This document shows, piece after piece, positions 1 to 9,339 of a stretch of 64,000 nt of DNA; positions within the stretch are counted from its first letter, which is position 1; each line of letters opens with the position of its first letter. Source of the stretch: Adhaeribacter radiodurans (GTDB lineage Bacteria; Bacteroidota; Bacteroidia; Cytophagales; Hymenobacteraceae); the NCBI RefSeq assembly GCF_014075995.1, contig NZ_CP055153.1, forward strand, positions 1,178,001 through 1,242,000, given 5' to 3'. The notes under the pieces are model-generated. The model searched no databases. It had not been told where the DNA came from and was given only the letters and a program-made list of their open reading frames with translations. The translations under genes and the position numbers were made by a program.

Positions 1-794
1 GGGGTTGCTTGTTCTTCTACGATAGTAACATTGGTAAAGCCCATTTTAGCCAGAATGCTAGGCACTAAAGTAATGCCCGTACCGTGCAAAGGCGTATACA
101 CAATTTTTAAATCGTGCTGCCGATGAATAGCTTCGTGCGAAATAGATAAACCAGCTACGCGTTCCAGGTAAGCTTCGTCAACCTCTTCGCCAATTAACTG
201 GATGTTTTCTGCCTTAGGCTCAAATTTTATGTCTTCAATCGATTTAATGGCATTTACTTCGTTGATGATATTTTTATCGTGCGGCGCTACCACCTGACCA
301 CCATCGTTCCAGTAAGCTTTGTAGCCATTGTATTCTTTGGGGTTGTGCGAGGCGGTTAAAACTACGCCGCTGTGACACCCTAAGTGCCGGATAGCAAAAG
401 AAAGTTCGGGCGTAGGACGCAGCTCTTTAAAGAAATATACTTTAATATCGTTGGCGCTAAAAACATCGGCCACAATGCGGGCAAACTCCGGGCTGTTGTT
501 ACGGCTATCATGGGCAATGGCTACTTTTACTTGTTCATCCGGGAAAGATTTTTTTAAATAATTACTTAAACCTTGCGTGGCAGCACCCAGAGTATAACGG
601 TTCATGCGGTTACTACCTACGCCCATTAAGCCGCGCAGGCCGCCGGTGCCAAATTCTAAATCGCGGTAAAACGCATCTGTTAACGATTCGTTTTGGGTAC
701 CGTTCATTAATTCCCGAATCTGGGCTTTGGTTACGTCGTCGTAAGGACCGTTCAACCAGGAGTCAATTTTACTTTGGATAGCTGGGTCAATCAT
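1..794 (-). CDS. Phospho-sugar mutase (phosphoglucomutase/phosphomannomutase family), N-terminal part
   Basis: The frame opens with ATG at 794 and runs off the left edge, giving about 264 N-terminal residues, roughly half of the usual 550-600. It begins MIDPAIQSKIDSWLNGPYDD. It carries the catalytic phosphoserine loop TASHNP (in VVLTASHNPKEYNGYKAYW) and the early motif FGTGGLRGLMGVGSNRMN. This domain-1 arrangement is typical of the alpha-D-phosphohexomutase superfamily, which interconverts hexose 1- and 6-phosphates in the cytoplasm. Substrate preference (glucose, mannose or pentose phosphate) cannot be read from this part. No partner gene is adjacent on the visible side; the next gene upstream is hpd on the same strand, 341 bases away. 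Confidence 0.9.
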   Translation of the reverse strand, partial: MIDPAIQSKIDSWLNGPYDDVTKAQIRELMNGTQNESLTDAFYRDLEFGTGGLRGLMGVGSNRMNRYTLGAATQGLSNYLKKSFPDEQVKVAIAHDSRNNSPEFARIVADVFSANDIKVYFFKELRPTPELSFAIRHLGCHSGVVLTASHNPKEYNGYKAYWNDGGQVVAPHDKNIINEVNAIKSIEDIKFEPKAENIQLIGEEVDEAYLERVAGLSISHEAIHRQHDLKIVYTPLHGTGITLVPSILAKMGFTNVTIVEEQAT

Positions 795-1135
795 AGTTTT
801 GTCGGAAAATTTATTTCGTGATTATAAATTAAAACTTTTAAAATTAGTATACGGAGAGTTTATAAATATAATTTCCCCTAATTGCAAAATTGTATGCTAT
901 ACAAGCAGTATGGTTTATTTAATGAAAATTTATTGCTAACTACTTTTAAAATAAAGAGACATAATTATCTAGCTATTAGAAATTAAACATAATTAAACAA
1001 TATTCTTGCTTAATCAGTAAAACCAATACCCGTTTTAGGCAAATAGTCTTTCAGTTACTTATAATTCAAGTATGATTTCTTCCTAAACCTAATCTAGAGA
1101 AGAAAACATATTTAGAAGGCACTTAGATTTACTTA
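795..1135. other. AT-rich intergenic region, no gene seen
   Basis: This spacer lies between two minus-strand genes and must hold the promoter of the phospho-sugar mutase. I see no convincing Bacteroidota promoter in minus orientation, no strong terminator for the dioxygenase gene, and no RNA gene. Confidence 0.5.
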
Positions 1136-2242
1136 CTACAAATTTCCGCGCCGGGCTTGTTCGCGTTCAATGGCTTCGAACAAAGCTTTAAAATTTCCTT
1201 TTCCGAAAGATTTAGCACCTTTCCGTTGAATTATCTCGTAAAATACGGTAGGCCTATCTTCTACGGGTTTAGTAAAAATTTGAAGCAAATAACCTTCCTC
1301 GTCTCGGTCTACCAATAAATTTAAATCTTTAATGGCATTTATTTCTTCGTCAATAGTTCCCACCCGTTCCATCAAATCCTCGTAATAAGTGGCGGGTACT
1401 TCCAAAAATTCAACACCCCGTTTTCGTAGTTCGGCCACGGTAAATAAAATGTTATCGGTAGCCAACGCAATATGTTGCACCCCCGGGCTATGATAAAAAT
1501 CTAAATACTCTTCAATCTGGGATTTCTTTTTGCCTTCGGCGGGCTCATTAATCGGGAATTTTACGTAGCCATTACCGTTCGATACTACCTTCGACATTAG
1601 GGCTGTATAATCCGTCGAAATATCGTTATCATCAAACGTAATTAATAATTTAAAGCCCATTACTTTTTCGTAAAATTCTACCCACTTATTCATTTCGCCC
1701 CAGCCAACGTTGCCTACACAATGGTCGATGTATTTTAAACCAACGGGGTTTACTGGGAGCGCACTTTTTCTTTGGATAAAGCCGGGCATAAACGGACCGT
1801 TATAATTTCGTCGTTCTACGAATGCATGAATGGTTTCGCCGTAAGTATGGATAGAAGCAGTAGTTACTTCTCCAAATTCATCCCGGATAGTTTGCGGTTC
1901 TGCGGCTGCTTTAGCACCACGCGCAATGGTTTCCCGAAAAGATTTTTCGGCATCGTCTACCCACAAAGCCAATACTTTTACCCCATCGCCGTGAAGTAGA
2001 ACGTGCCGCGCAATAGCAGAGTCGGGTAGGAGGGAGGTAGTAAACACCAACCGGATTTTACCTTGCTGTACCACGTAGCTGGCTTGGTCGCGCCGCCCCG
2101 TTTCCGGGCCCGCATAGGCAATTAGTTCAAAACCAAAAGCGGTTTGGTAGTAATAAGCTGCTTGTTTGGCATTACCCACGTAAAACTCAATGTGATCGGA
2201 GCCGTTTAAGGGCAAAAAGTCGGACGAAGAATTAGCATGCAT
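1136..2242 (-). CDS. hpd: 4-hydroxyphenylpyruvate dioxygenase
   Basis: This Fe(II) enzyme converts 4-hydroxyphenylpyruvate to homogentisate in tyrosine catabolism. The open frame extends upstream to 2308, but the extra 22 residues look unlike the family. ATG at 2242 (MHANSSSDFLPLNGSDHIEF) gives 368 residues, the normal length. Two vicinal-oxygen-chelate domains are visible, at about residues 12-140 and 165-345. The three iron ligands fit His174 (YIDHCVG), His257 (VQHIALATDN) and Glu336 (VFYEIIQRKG). The C-terminal FYEIIQRKGAKSFGKGNFKALFEA block is diagnostic. No other tyrosine-degradation gene is in the window, so it stands alone here. Confidence 0.96.
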   Translation of the reverse strand: MHANSSSDFLPLNGSDHIEFYVGNAKQAAYYYQTAFGFELIAYAGPETGRRDQASYVVQQGKIRLVFTTSLLPDSAIARHVLLHGDGVKVLALWVDDAEKSFRETIARGAKAAAEPQTIRDEFGEVTTASIHTYGETIHAFVERRNYNGPFMPGFIQRKSALPVNPVGLKYIDHCVGNVGWGEMNKWVEFYEKVMGFKLLITFDDNDISTDYTALMSKVVSNGNGYVKFPINEPAEGKKKSQIEEYLDFYHSPGVQHIALATDNILFTVAELRKRGVEFLEVPATYYEDLMERVGTIDEEINAIKDLNLLVDRDEEGYLLQIFTKPVEDRPTVFYEIIQRKGAKSFGKGNFKALFEAIEREQARRGNL

Positions 2243-2389
2243 ACTTTTACAGAATAATTCTTGATTTAAACATTTTACTTGCCGTTGGTAAACCACCGGA
2301 AAACACACATTGCAGGTTCAAATTATTTATTATTTACTTGCAATTGCTAATACATGTTTTAAAATTTGTAGAAATCATAGCAGGCACTC

Positions 2390-2788
2390 ATGAACATTAA
2401 AGATTTAAATGAATCTCTTATAGCCATTATTCAAAAAAAGCATGAACTAGGTAAGCTTACTTACGACGACGGTCGGTACGACGATGTGGAAGAAGAACTA
2501 CACGACCTGGAAGATGACTTTAATGAAAAATTTGGCGATTACTTAGAAGATATACTCATCCAGGTACACGATAAAGTTTGTCCGGACACGGATGTATTGC
2601 TGCCTACTGCTTATTTACCTACTCAATTAGCCAGCGATGATAACACAACTATTTCGTCGAAAGAAGGAGTTTGGGTAGATACCGAAGAATACCCGGATCG
2701 CGAAGCCCGCCTGGTATTGGTTCCAAACCCTACAAGATTAGTTTTGTCAGTGGGCAAAAACGTACGTAAAGAAGTCTGGAAGGCTTAA
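2390..2788 (+). CDS. Small conserved acidic protein of unknown function
   Basis: The product has 132 residues, no signal peptide and no membrane segment, so it is probably cytoplasmic. It opens with a helical, very acidic N-terminal half (MNIKDLNESLIAIIQKKHEL, then a DVEEELHDLEDDFNEKFGDYLEDIL stretch). A more mixed C-terminal half follows, ending with an Arg/Val-rich segment and VGKNVRKEVWKA. I do not recognise a named domain, and no catalytic motif is evident. The gene is divergent from hpd with 147 bases between starts, and a strong hairpin terminator follows 23 bases after its stop, so it is probably a monocistronic unit. Similar acidic orphan proteins are common in Cytophagales; the function is unknown. 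Confidence 0.8.
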   Translation: MNIKDLNESLIAIIQKKHELGKLTYDDGRYDDVEEELHDLEDDFNEKFGDYLEDILIQVHDKVCPDTDVLLPTAYLPTQLASDDNTTISSKEGVWVDTEEYPDREARLVLVPNPTRLVLSVGKNVRKEVWKA

Positions 2789-2811
2789 TACTTAATTTAA
2801 ACTAATTAACA

Positions 2812-2847
2812 AAAATCCGGAACGGTTAAACTGTTCCGGATTTTTTT
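2812..2847 (+). terminator. Rho-independent terminator after the small acidic protein
   Basis: The arms AAAAATCCGGAACGGTT and AACTGTTCCGGATTTTT pair over about 17 bp with one G-U wobble and a minimal loop, followed by a T run. Confidence 0.85.
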
Positions 2848-3076
2848 ATTTTCTATTTCTCTGTACAATTTTTTATAAGCCAAAACTACAGTACTGCTCT
2901 AATCTTATTCGCGCGATTTAAAAGTTAACAGTAGGTATATTATAATAAAGTAGTACACCTAAAAGCGCAGTACATCTATACTCAAATAAAGTAAAAAAAT
3001 CAAGAGATTAATTTTCTTCTTCCAGTCGAGGAAGTTTGCCTTTTTAAAATATACCTTAATTTAATTGATTTTTACT

Positions 3077-3107
3077 ATTGTAAAATTTACAATAAGTACT
3101 AAATTTG
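3077..3107 (+). promoter_or_regulatory. Promoter of the susC-susD unit, overlapped by a 17-bp palindrome
   Basis: TTG at 3078-3080 lies 19 bases before TAAATTTG at 3100-3107. This matches the Bacteroidota consensus TTG (-33) and TAnnTTTG (-7) for the primary sigma factor. The perfect palindrome ATTGTAAAATTTACAAT (3077-3093, arms of 8 around one base) covers the -33 element and part of the spacer, the classic place for a repressor operator. The predicted start near 3114 would give a leader of about 335 bases before susC. The promoter is a sequence match and the operator role is inferred. Confidence 0.65.
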
Positions 3108-3450
3108 TTAGAACTGATTTTAAATATTATTAAAGAAAAGGCTGTTTTTAAGTTATGAAATTAGTTTATTTTTATTGTTTAGGTAAGTAATTAAACAAAT
3201 TTTCAATAAATGCCCATCATTAAAAAATAATATGTAAGTAAGCTCCATTTATGATGAAATATTATTATAAGTAAATATATCGTGTCCTCTCTCCCTATTT
3301 AGGGTTGTCCCCTCAGAAACTGTCTTCCTTTTTAATAAATATTAATTACTAAAAGAGAAGCGGTAATCATGAGGCTAGAAACAAGTATAATTTCCCTTAA
3401 AAAGATTAGAATCTCTAACTAGTAAACCAATTAATTTAAATAAAAAGTGT
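3108..3450 (+). other. Long untranslated leader ahead of susC
   Basis: No ORF is supported here. The stretch is AT-rich except for about 3280-3330, which is pyrimidine-rich and contains a small perfect hairpin CCCTA-TT-TAGGG at 3293-3304. If the promoter at 3077-3107 is right, all of this is 5' untranslated RNA. No known riboswitch was recognised. Confidence 0.45.
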
Positions 3451-6400
3451 ATGCACAAATCTAGACTCATTTTTTACCTACTAACATTTTGCCTGGGAGT
3501 CTTCGGGGCAATAAATGTTCAGGCCCAAGGAAGGCAAATTACCGGAACCGTTACATCGGCCAAAGACAAGCAGGCTATTATCGGGGCAACTATCCTGGTT
3601 AAAAATACTACCACCGGTACTACCACCGATGCAGAAGGGAAATTTAGCTTGAACGTTCCGGATAATGCGACTTTGGTAATTAGTTATATTGGTTATACCA
3701 ACCGCGAAATTCCAGTAGGTAATCAAACAGCTATTAATATTACGCTGGAAGAAAATTCGGAAGCACTGGAAGAAGTAGTAGTTACAGCCTTTGGTATTAA
3801 GCGCGATGCTAAAAAACTAGGTTATGCTACATCTACTGTAAATACTGAGCAGTTAACAACTACCCGCACCACCAACGTGGGTAATAGTTTAGTAGGTAAG
3901 GTGCCTGGTTTACAGGTGCAGGCGCCACCTAGCGGTCCAGGCGGTTCTTCAAAAATCCGGATCCGGGGACAAGCTTCTTTCGGAGCTAACAACTCTCCTT
4001 TGATTATTGTAAACGGGGTGCCGATTAACAACTCTACTGGCGGCTCGGCTAACAGCGGCGGAACAGGTTATAACGGCGAAGCTCGTACTGATACCGGCGA
4101 TGGTCTGCAAAGTATTAACCCCGACGATATTGAATCCATGACGGTATTAAAAGGAGCGGCTGCTTCGGCGCTTTATGGTTTTAGAGCGGCAAATGGCGCT
4201 ATTATTATTACCACTAAATCTGGTAAAGGCCAAACCGGTATTGGGGTAGAGCTTAACTCTAACTTCCAGGCCGATCAGGCTTTAGATTATACCGATTTTC
4301 AATACGAATACGGCCAGGGCGAAAACGGCATCCGGCCGCAAGTACTCGAAGGCGGCCCTAACGCGGCCCGTGGTCCATCGACTGGTACAGGTACCTGGAG
4401 CTTTGGCGAGCGTTTTGATGGCCAGCCCACTATTGCCGTAGATGGTCAAATGCATCCTTACAGCCCTTATAAAAACCGGGTGAAAGATTTTTATCGCACT
4501 GGTACCACCTGGACTAATTCGGTTGCTTTAAGCGGCGGCAGCGATAAAGGTAATTTCCGTTTATCTTTCGCCAATACCAATGCTAACAGCATTATTCCAA
4601 ACTCGGAGTTCAACAAGAAGATTTTAAATTTTGGTTTAACTTATAACCTGACCGATAAGCTATCTACGCAGTTTAACGCCAACTACTCGAACGAGTACAA
4701 CAAAAATCCTCCCGTTGTAGCGCAGCAGGATTATAACATTAACCAAACAGTTTATACCATTGCCAATAGCATAGATGTAGCCTGGCTGGAAGCGGCTTAC
4801 CAGAATGCCGCTGGTAACGAAATTCACCCATCCCGTTTCACGAACCGTACTAACCCGTACTGGAGTATTAATAAGCGTTTAGAGGAAAACCGCCGCGACC
4901 GGATTTTTGGTAATGCGTCAATCCGTTATCAGTTTACTCCCTGGTTATACGCGCAAGGTCGGGTAGGGCAGGATTATTTTACTAACCCCTACAATGCCAA
5001 TCGCCCAACGGGTACAGCCTTCTTAGTTTCGGCCACTACAGGGTTTAACGGTAACTTTTACCAAAGAGAAAATACCTTCCGCGAACGCAACTTAGACTTC
5101 TTAGTTGGGCTTAACCGCGAATTTGGCAAGTTTGGTATTGATGCTACCTTCGGAGGTAACTCCATGGACATTAAAACTACCAGCCTGGGTACGTCGGTAA
5201 CTAACTTCTACGTGCGTGACCTGTATACCATCGGCAACGGCCAGGTAAAAGAGCCTACTGCGTCTTATTCCCAGAACCGGGTAAACTCCTTGTTTGGTAC
5301 CGTAGATTTCTCGTTTAATAACTACTTGTTTTTAAATTTAACGGGCCGTAACGACTGGTTCTCTACTTTAAATCCTGAGTCGAACAACTATCTGTATCCA
5401 TCTATCAGCTCCAGCTTTGTGTTCAGTCAGGCGTTCCCAAGTTTGCCAGCCTGGTTAAACTATGGTAAGGTTCGGGTAGCTTACGCCGAAGTAGGCGGTG
5501 CGACCGATCCGTATTCTAACGCTTTATTCTATAACATCAACGCGAACCCGTTATCAATTAATGGCAGCAACTATGCTTTAGGTAATATTTCTGGTTCTGT
5601 TAGCCCGAACCCGAACTTACGGCCATTGAGCGTGCGCGAAGCCGAGGCTGGTATTGAATTAAGAACTATGGATAACCGCATTAATTTAGACTTTAGCGTT
5701 TACCGGAAAAACACCGTGGATGAAATCCTGAACGTGGATATCTCGAATACTTCTGGTTATAACCAAACTAAAGTAAACGTAGGTAAATTAAGAAACCAAG
5801 GTATTGAGGCTTTATTAACTTTAGAACCCGTACGTTCCGAAGCTATTACCTGGACCAGTGCCTTTAACTTTACTATTAACAAAAGCGAAGTTCTGGAGCT
5901 GGCTAATAACCAAACCCGCTTCGACGTAGCCAATGCGCAAGATTTAGGTGCCTTTATCGGTTATGTGTCGCACGAAGTTGGCAAGCCTTTAGCTTCTTTG
6001 CGTGGTTTTGATTACAAGCGTGATGACCAAGGCCGTATTTTAACTGCCAACGGTCGTTTTTCACAGGGTAATTTAGTGACTTACGGCAGCGCCATTCCTA
6101 CGCACACTGGTGGTTGGTTAAACACCGTTAATTTCAAAGGTTTCCGCTTATTTGCTCAAATTGATTTTAAAGCGGGTCATAAGTTAATTTCTAACTCTAA
6201 CTTTAACTGGTACCGCCATGGCTTGCACAAAGCCTCTTTGGTTGGCCGCGAAGGTGGGGTAGTAATGCCAGATGCGGTAAACGCCGATGGAACGCCCAAC
6301 ACTACTCCCGTACCAGCTCAAGAATTTTACAATAACTACCGCAGCGTAAACGTAACTACCCCATTTGTTTACAACGCTAGCTTCGTGCGTTGGAGAACCT

Positions 6401-6618
6401 TGTCTTTAGGCTATGACTTAACACGGTTCGTGAACAAGTCATTTGTGAAAGGTTTAGCCGTTAATGCCTTTGTAAACAACGTTTTCATTATTAAAAAATA
6501 TGTCGACAACCTGGATCCGGAAACCCAATTCTCCGCATCTGACCTTAACACTGGTTTAGAGGCGCATGCCATGCCTACTACCCGCAGTTATGGTTTAAAC
6601 ATTAATATTAAGCTTTAA
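3451..6618 (+). CDS. SusC/RagA-family TonB-linked outer-membrane transporter
   Basis: The protein has 1055 residues, the usual size for SusC. It would form the TonB-dependent barrel that, with its SusD lid, imports oligomeric nutrients across the outer membrane. In order it shows a Sec signal peptide (about 1-25, ending VQAQ), a carboxypeptidase-regulatory-like domain (GRQITGTVTSAKDKQAIIGA, about 27-110), a TonB-box-like EALEEVVVTAFGIKR, the family motif KLGYATS, and a plug domain ending LYGFRAANGAIIITTKSGK. A long beta-barrel closes at the C terminus (TTRSYGLNINIKL). The susD partner follows after 6 bases (15 if its internal start is used). Ligand specificity cannot be read from the sequence. 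The RraA and enolase-superfamily genes downstream suggest a sugar-acid-like ligand, which is inference. Confidence 0.96.
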   Translation: MHKSRLIFYLLTFCLGVFGAINVQAQGRQITGTVTSAKDKQAIIGATILVKNTTTGTTTDAEGKFSLNVPDNATLVISYIGYTNREIPVGNQTAINITLEENSEALEEVVVTAFGIKRDAKKLGYATSTVNTEQLTTTRTTNVGNSLVGKVPGLQVQAPPSGPGGSSKIRIRGQASFGANNSPLIIVNGVPINNSTGGSANSGGTGYNGEARTDTGDGLQSINPDDIESMTVLKGAAASALYGFRAANGAIIITTKSGKGQTGIGVELNSNFQADQALDYTDFQYEYGQGENGIRPQVLEGGPNAARGPSTGTGTWSFGERFDGQPTIAVDGQMHPYSPYKNRVKDFYRTGTTWTNSVALSGGSDKGNFRLSFANTNANSIIPNSEFNKKILNFGLTYNLTDKLSTQFNANYSNEYNKNPPVVAQQDYNINQTVYTIANSIDVAWLEAAYQNAAGNEIHPSRFTNRTNPYWSINKRLEENRRDRIFGNASIRYQFTPWLYAQGRVGQDYFTNPYNANRPTGTAFLVSATTGFNGNFYQRENTFRERNLDFLVGLNREFGKFGIDATFGGNSMDIKTTSLGTSVTNFYVRDLYTIGNGQVKEPTASYSQNRVNSLFGTVDFSFNNYLFLNLTGRNDWFSTLNPESNNYLYPSISSSFVFSQAFPSLPAWLNYGKVRVAYAEVGGATDPYSNALFYNINANPLSINGSNYALGNISGSVSPNPNLRPLSVREAEAGIELRTMDNRINLDFSVYRKNTVDEILNVDISNTSGYNQTKVNVGKLRNQGIEALLTLEPVRSEAITWTSAFNFTINKSEVLELANNQTRFDVANAQDLGAFIGYVSHEVGKPLASLRGFDYKRDDQGRILTANGRFSQGNLVTYGSAIPTHTGGWLNTVNFKGFRLFAQIDFKAGHKLISNSNFNWYRHGLHKASLVGREGGVVMPDAVNADGTPNTTPVPAQEFYNNYRSVNVTTPFVYNASFVRWRTLSLGYDLTRFVNKSFVKGLAVNAFVNNVFIIKKYVDNLDPETQFSASDLNTGLEAHAMPTTRSYGLNINIKL

Positions 6619-6633
6619 GCAATTATGATTTAC

Positions 6634-8151
6634 ATGAAAAAATATATATCCCTGGCATTTGCCGCTTTATTATTAAGCGTGAGTAGCTGCGACAAGGATT
6701 TCGAAGAAATTAACACTAATCCTAACCAGGCCCTCGACCTAGACCCAGTCTATTTATTAAACAACGCCCAATTTGCCTCGGGTAACCAATCCATGCATTT
6801 TTATGAAGGCAATATTGTGCAACAGGTAAATACGCCTTTTACTGGGGTAGTGGAGGCTGGTAACCACAACGTGCTTAACGATGCCAACACCCGCTCTTTA
6901 TGGAATGGCTTGTACGAAGGACCGGTACGAAATACGGTAGCCATTATCGAAAAAACCAAGGCAGATCCAGAGAAGAGTAACCTCTACAATATGGCCCGTA
7001 TTTTAAAGGCTTATAACTTTATTGTACTGGTAGATACGTACGGCGACGTACCTTACTTTGAAGCGGGTAAAGGTTTTCTGGAAAGCACTTACCTACCAAA
7101 ATACGACGATCAGAAAGCCATTTACGATGATATCCTGAAGGAATTAGAAGAAGCTACCGCTGCTTTGGACCCCGCTAAACCTACAGTTACCGGTGGCGAT
7201 ATTTTCTACAATGGCAATGTTGAAAAATGGAAGAAATTAGGTAATTCCTTGTTGTTGCGCGCAGCCATGCGTTTCACCGAATTAGACCCAGCCAAAGCAG
7301 ATCAGTGGGTAGACAAAGCCGTGGCTGGACCATTAATGGTTTCTAACGAGGATAACGCTTTTGTTAAGTTTAACTCGCCCGCTTACGTGCACCCAACCAC
7401 TGCCGGACTTACCGCTACTGAAAAAGCTAACTTCTTCGCTGGTGAGCCTTTTGTTAACTACCTGAAAACCTACAACGATCCCCGGTCGCCTTACATTGTG
7501 GTGCGGTACTCGCAACGCGGTTCCGATACTGGTGGCGATATGAACACGAATTTGGCGGATCAGTTTGGCTTGCCTTACGGGTATTCGGATGTAACCTTAC
7601 CAACTGCTCCGGGTTACCGCGGTTCTTTGGATGCCTACTCGCAATTCCGTCGTAACACCGTATTAAACCAAAATTCGCCGGAGTTTTTAGTAACCTTCGC
7701 TCAAACTCAATTATTATTGGCTGAAGCAGCTCAAAGAGGATTTATTGACGGTGATGCTAAAAACTACTATGAAACCGGTATTAAAGCGCACATGGACCAA
7801 CTAAAAGGCTATGATGCTACCATTGATATTCCGGAGGACGTGAAAAATGCTTACGTGCAGCAACCCGGTATTTTGTTCGATCCGGCTACTGCTTTGGAGC
7901 AAATTAATACGCAGTATTGGGTAGCTTCTTTCCGGAGCTGGTCCGAAGCCTGGGCTAACTTCCGCCGTACGGAGCTGCCTAGATTGCAGCCTATTAACTA
8001 TCCTGGCGAAGATGTTTCGGTAAAAGGAGGCTTTATCCGTCGCTTAGTTTATCCGAACCGCGAAGTATCCGTGAACCAGGCCAACGTGAACGAAGCCATT
8101 ACCCGCATGGGCCCTAATGTATTGGGTACCCGTTTGTTCTGGGATAAATAG
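6634..8151 (+). CDS. SusD/RagB-family nutrient-binding outer-membrane lipoprotein
   Basis: This is the surface lipoprotein that caps the SusC barrel and binds the nutrient. Two starts are possible, ATG 6625 and ATG 6634. I prefer 6634 because it gives a compact signal MKKYISLAFAALLLSVSSC with the lipobox Cys at residue 19. Mature acidic residues follow the Cys (CDKDFEEINTNPNQ), typical of surface-exported Bacteroidota lipoproteins. The rest fits the SusD-like TPR fold of the group with the EEINTNPN signature and a C-terminal WVASFRSWSEAWANFRRTELPRL block. The length of about 505 residues is normal. It is co-transcribed with susC and ends at a strong hairpin. Confidence 0.95.
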   Translation: MKKYISLAFAALLLSVSSCDKDFEEINTNPNQALDLDPVYLLNNAQFASGNQSMHFYEGNIVQQVNTPFTGVVEAGNHNVLNDANTRSLWNGLYEGPVRNTVAIIEKTKADPEKSNLYNMARILKAYNFIVLVDTYGDVPYFEAGKGFLESTYLPKYDDQKAIYDDILKELEEATAALDPAKPTVTGGDIFYNGNVEKWKKLGNSLLLRAAMRFTELDPAKADQWVDKAVAGPLMVSNEDNAFVKFNSPAYVHPTTAGLTATEKANFFAGEPFVNYLKTYNDPRSPYIVVRYSQRGSDTGGDMNTNLADQFGLPYGYSDVTLPTAPGYRGSLDAYSQFRRNTVLNQNSPEFLVTFAQTQLLLAEAAQRGFIDGDAKNYYETGIKAHMDQLKGYDATIDIPEDVKNAYVQQPGILFDPATALEQINTQYWVASFRSWSEAWANFRRTELPRLQPINYPGEDVSVKGGFIRRLVYPNREVSVNQANVNEAITRMGPNVLGTRLFWDK

Positions 8152-8198
8152 TTTTAAAATCCGCCTGGTTGCTGCTTGTAATCAGGCGGATTTTAAAA
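8152..8198 (+). terminator. Hairpin terminator after susD
   Basis: TTTTAAAATCCGCCTG pairs with CAGGCGGATTTTAAAA around a 15-base middle that can extend the stem by three pairs. It begins one base after the stop codon, so the susCD unit probably ends here or is attenuated before the rraA-like gene. Confidence 0.85.
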
Positions 8199-8332
8199 TT
8201 TTTACTTTTTACCGCATTAAAATTTAGTTTGAACACAGGTGAAAAGCAAAAATTCAGATTATCTACAATATTAAAATAATATCTTACCACGCATAAAGCA
8301 GAATTTACATTCGCTATCCCATTTTTTGGCAA

Positions 8333-9298
8333 ATGAAAAAAGTATTTACTCTACTATTACTGGCTTCCTTTTTTATTCCTGTTTCTTTAACGCAAGCGCA
8401 ACAGATTTCGAAAGAAGAACTTGTTTTTTTAACCCCGGAATGGAAGGGGGAGCGCTTTCCGGATGGTCGTCCCAAAGTTTCGGATGACATTCTGAAGCGC
8501 ATGAAAGCGGTAAGTATTGAAGAAGCCTGGGCTACTATGGGAGGCACCCAATTTAATTACCAATTAGCAGAAGATTGGCCTGTTCGAATCAATCCGGACA
8601 GTGTACTAGTTGGCCGTGCATTTACTACTACATTTATGCCGTATCGCCCGGATATGTGGAAAGTAATAGACGAACGCGGTAAAAAAGAAGGCCGCCGTAA
8701 CCAGAACGTGTGGGGGGTAGAGCAACTGCAAAAAGGCGATGTATACGTGGGAAGTCAGTTTGGCTTGCACAAAAACGGACCTACCATTGGCGACCGCGTA
8801 GCCGCCGATATTTACAGAAGAACCGGTAATGGTATTATCTACGACGGTGCTATCCGGGATATTGAAGGATTAAAAGCCATGGGCCGGTTTACTTCCTATG
8901 TTACCAGCTATTCCCCCTCGTACCATAACCCGCGCAGCGATTTAAATACCATGATTATGGGCATTAACCAACCTACCCGCATCCGGCAGGTAACAGTTAT
9001 GCCGGGCGATATAGTATTGGGTAAAGAAGGTGTAGTTATTTTCATTCCGCCGCACTTGGCAGAAAAAGTAGTGAAAGCATCTGAAAAAACCCGCCTGGAA
9101 GACATGTTTGCCCATATTCGTACCGCAGAAGGTAAATATACCGCCGGGCAAATGGACGCGAACTGGCCGGCTGAAATTCAGAAAGATTATCTGGCCTGGT
9201 TAAAAGCCAGCGTGAAAGATAAAAAAATGAAATTACCGGTTGCTAAAGCTCAAGTCGAGGAAATTATAGCAACCAGTAGTGTTAATAATGTATTTTAA
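8333..9298 (+). CDS. Secreted RraA-family protein 1 (putative 2-keto-acid aldolase fold)
   Basis: The protein has 321 residues. A Sec signal peptide (MKKVFTLLLLASFFIPVSLT, cleavage near QAQ at about 23) is followed by a linker with LTPEWKGERFPDGRPKVSDD. The RraA/HMG-CHA aldolase domain then runs from about 90 to 265. The family core is intact: TIGDRVAADIYRR (Gly153-Asp154), GAIRD with Arg175-Asp176, the pyruvate/metal-binding pair in known RraA-type aldolases, and PGDIVLGKEGVVIFIPPHLA. Canonical RraA proteins are about 160 residues and cytoplasmic, so both the export signal and the N-terminal extension are unusual. Two paralogues lie downstream. It is followed after 41 bases by a Tat-exported enolase-superfamily gene. 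Aldolase activity is inferred, not shown. Confidence 0.88.
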   Translation: MKKVFTLLLLASFFIPVSLTQAQQISKEELVFLTPEWKGERFPDGRPKVSDDILKRMKAVSIEEAWATMGGTQFNYQLAEDWPVRINPDSVLVGRAFTTTFMPYRPDMWKVIDERGKKEGRRNQNVWGVEQLQKGDVYVGSQFGLHKNGPTIGDRVAADIYRRTGNGIIYDGAIRDIEGLKAMGRFTSYVTSYSPSYHNPRSDLNTMIMGINQPTRIRQVTVMPGDIVLGKEGVVIFIPPHLAEKVVKASEKTRLEDMFAHIRTAEGKYTAGQMDANWPAEIQKDYLAWLKASVKDKKMKLPVAKAQVEEIIATSSVNNVF

Positions 9299-9339
9299 AC
9301 TTTAACCTAAACACTTAGAAAATTCCTAATTTAAAATAT

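Noticed and set aside
1772-1999. 75-residue plus-strand frame inside hpd
   Set aside because: It is an antisense shadow of the dioxygenase gene with no protein features.
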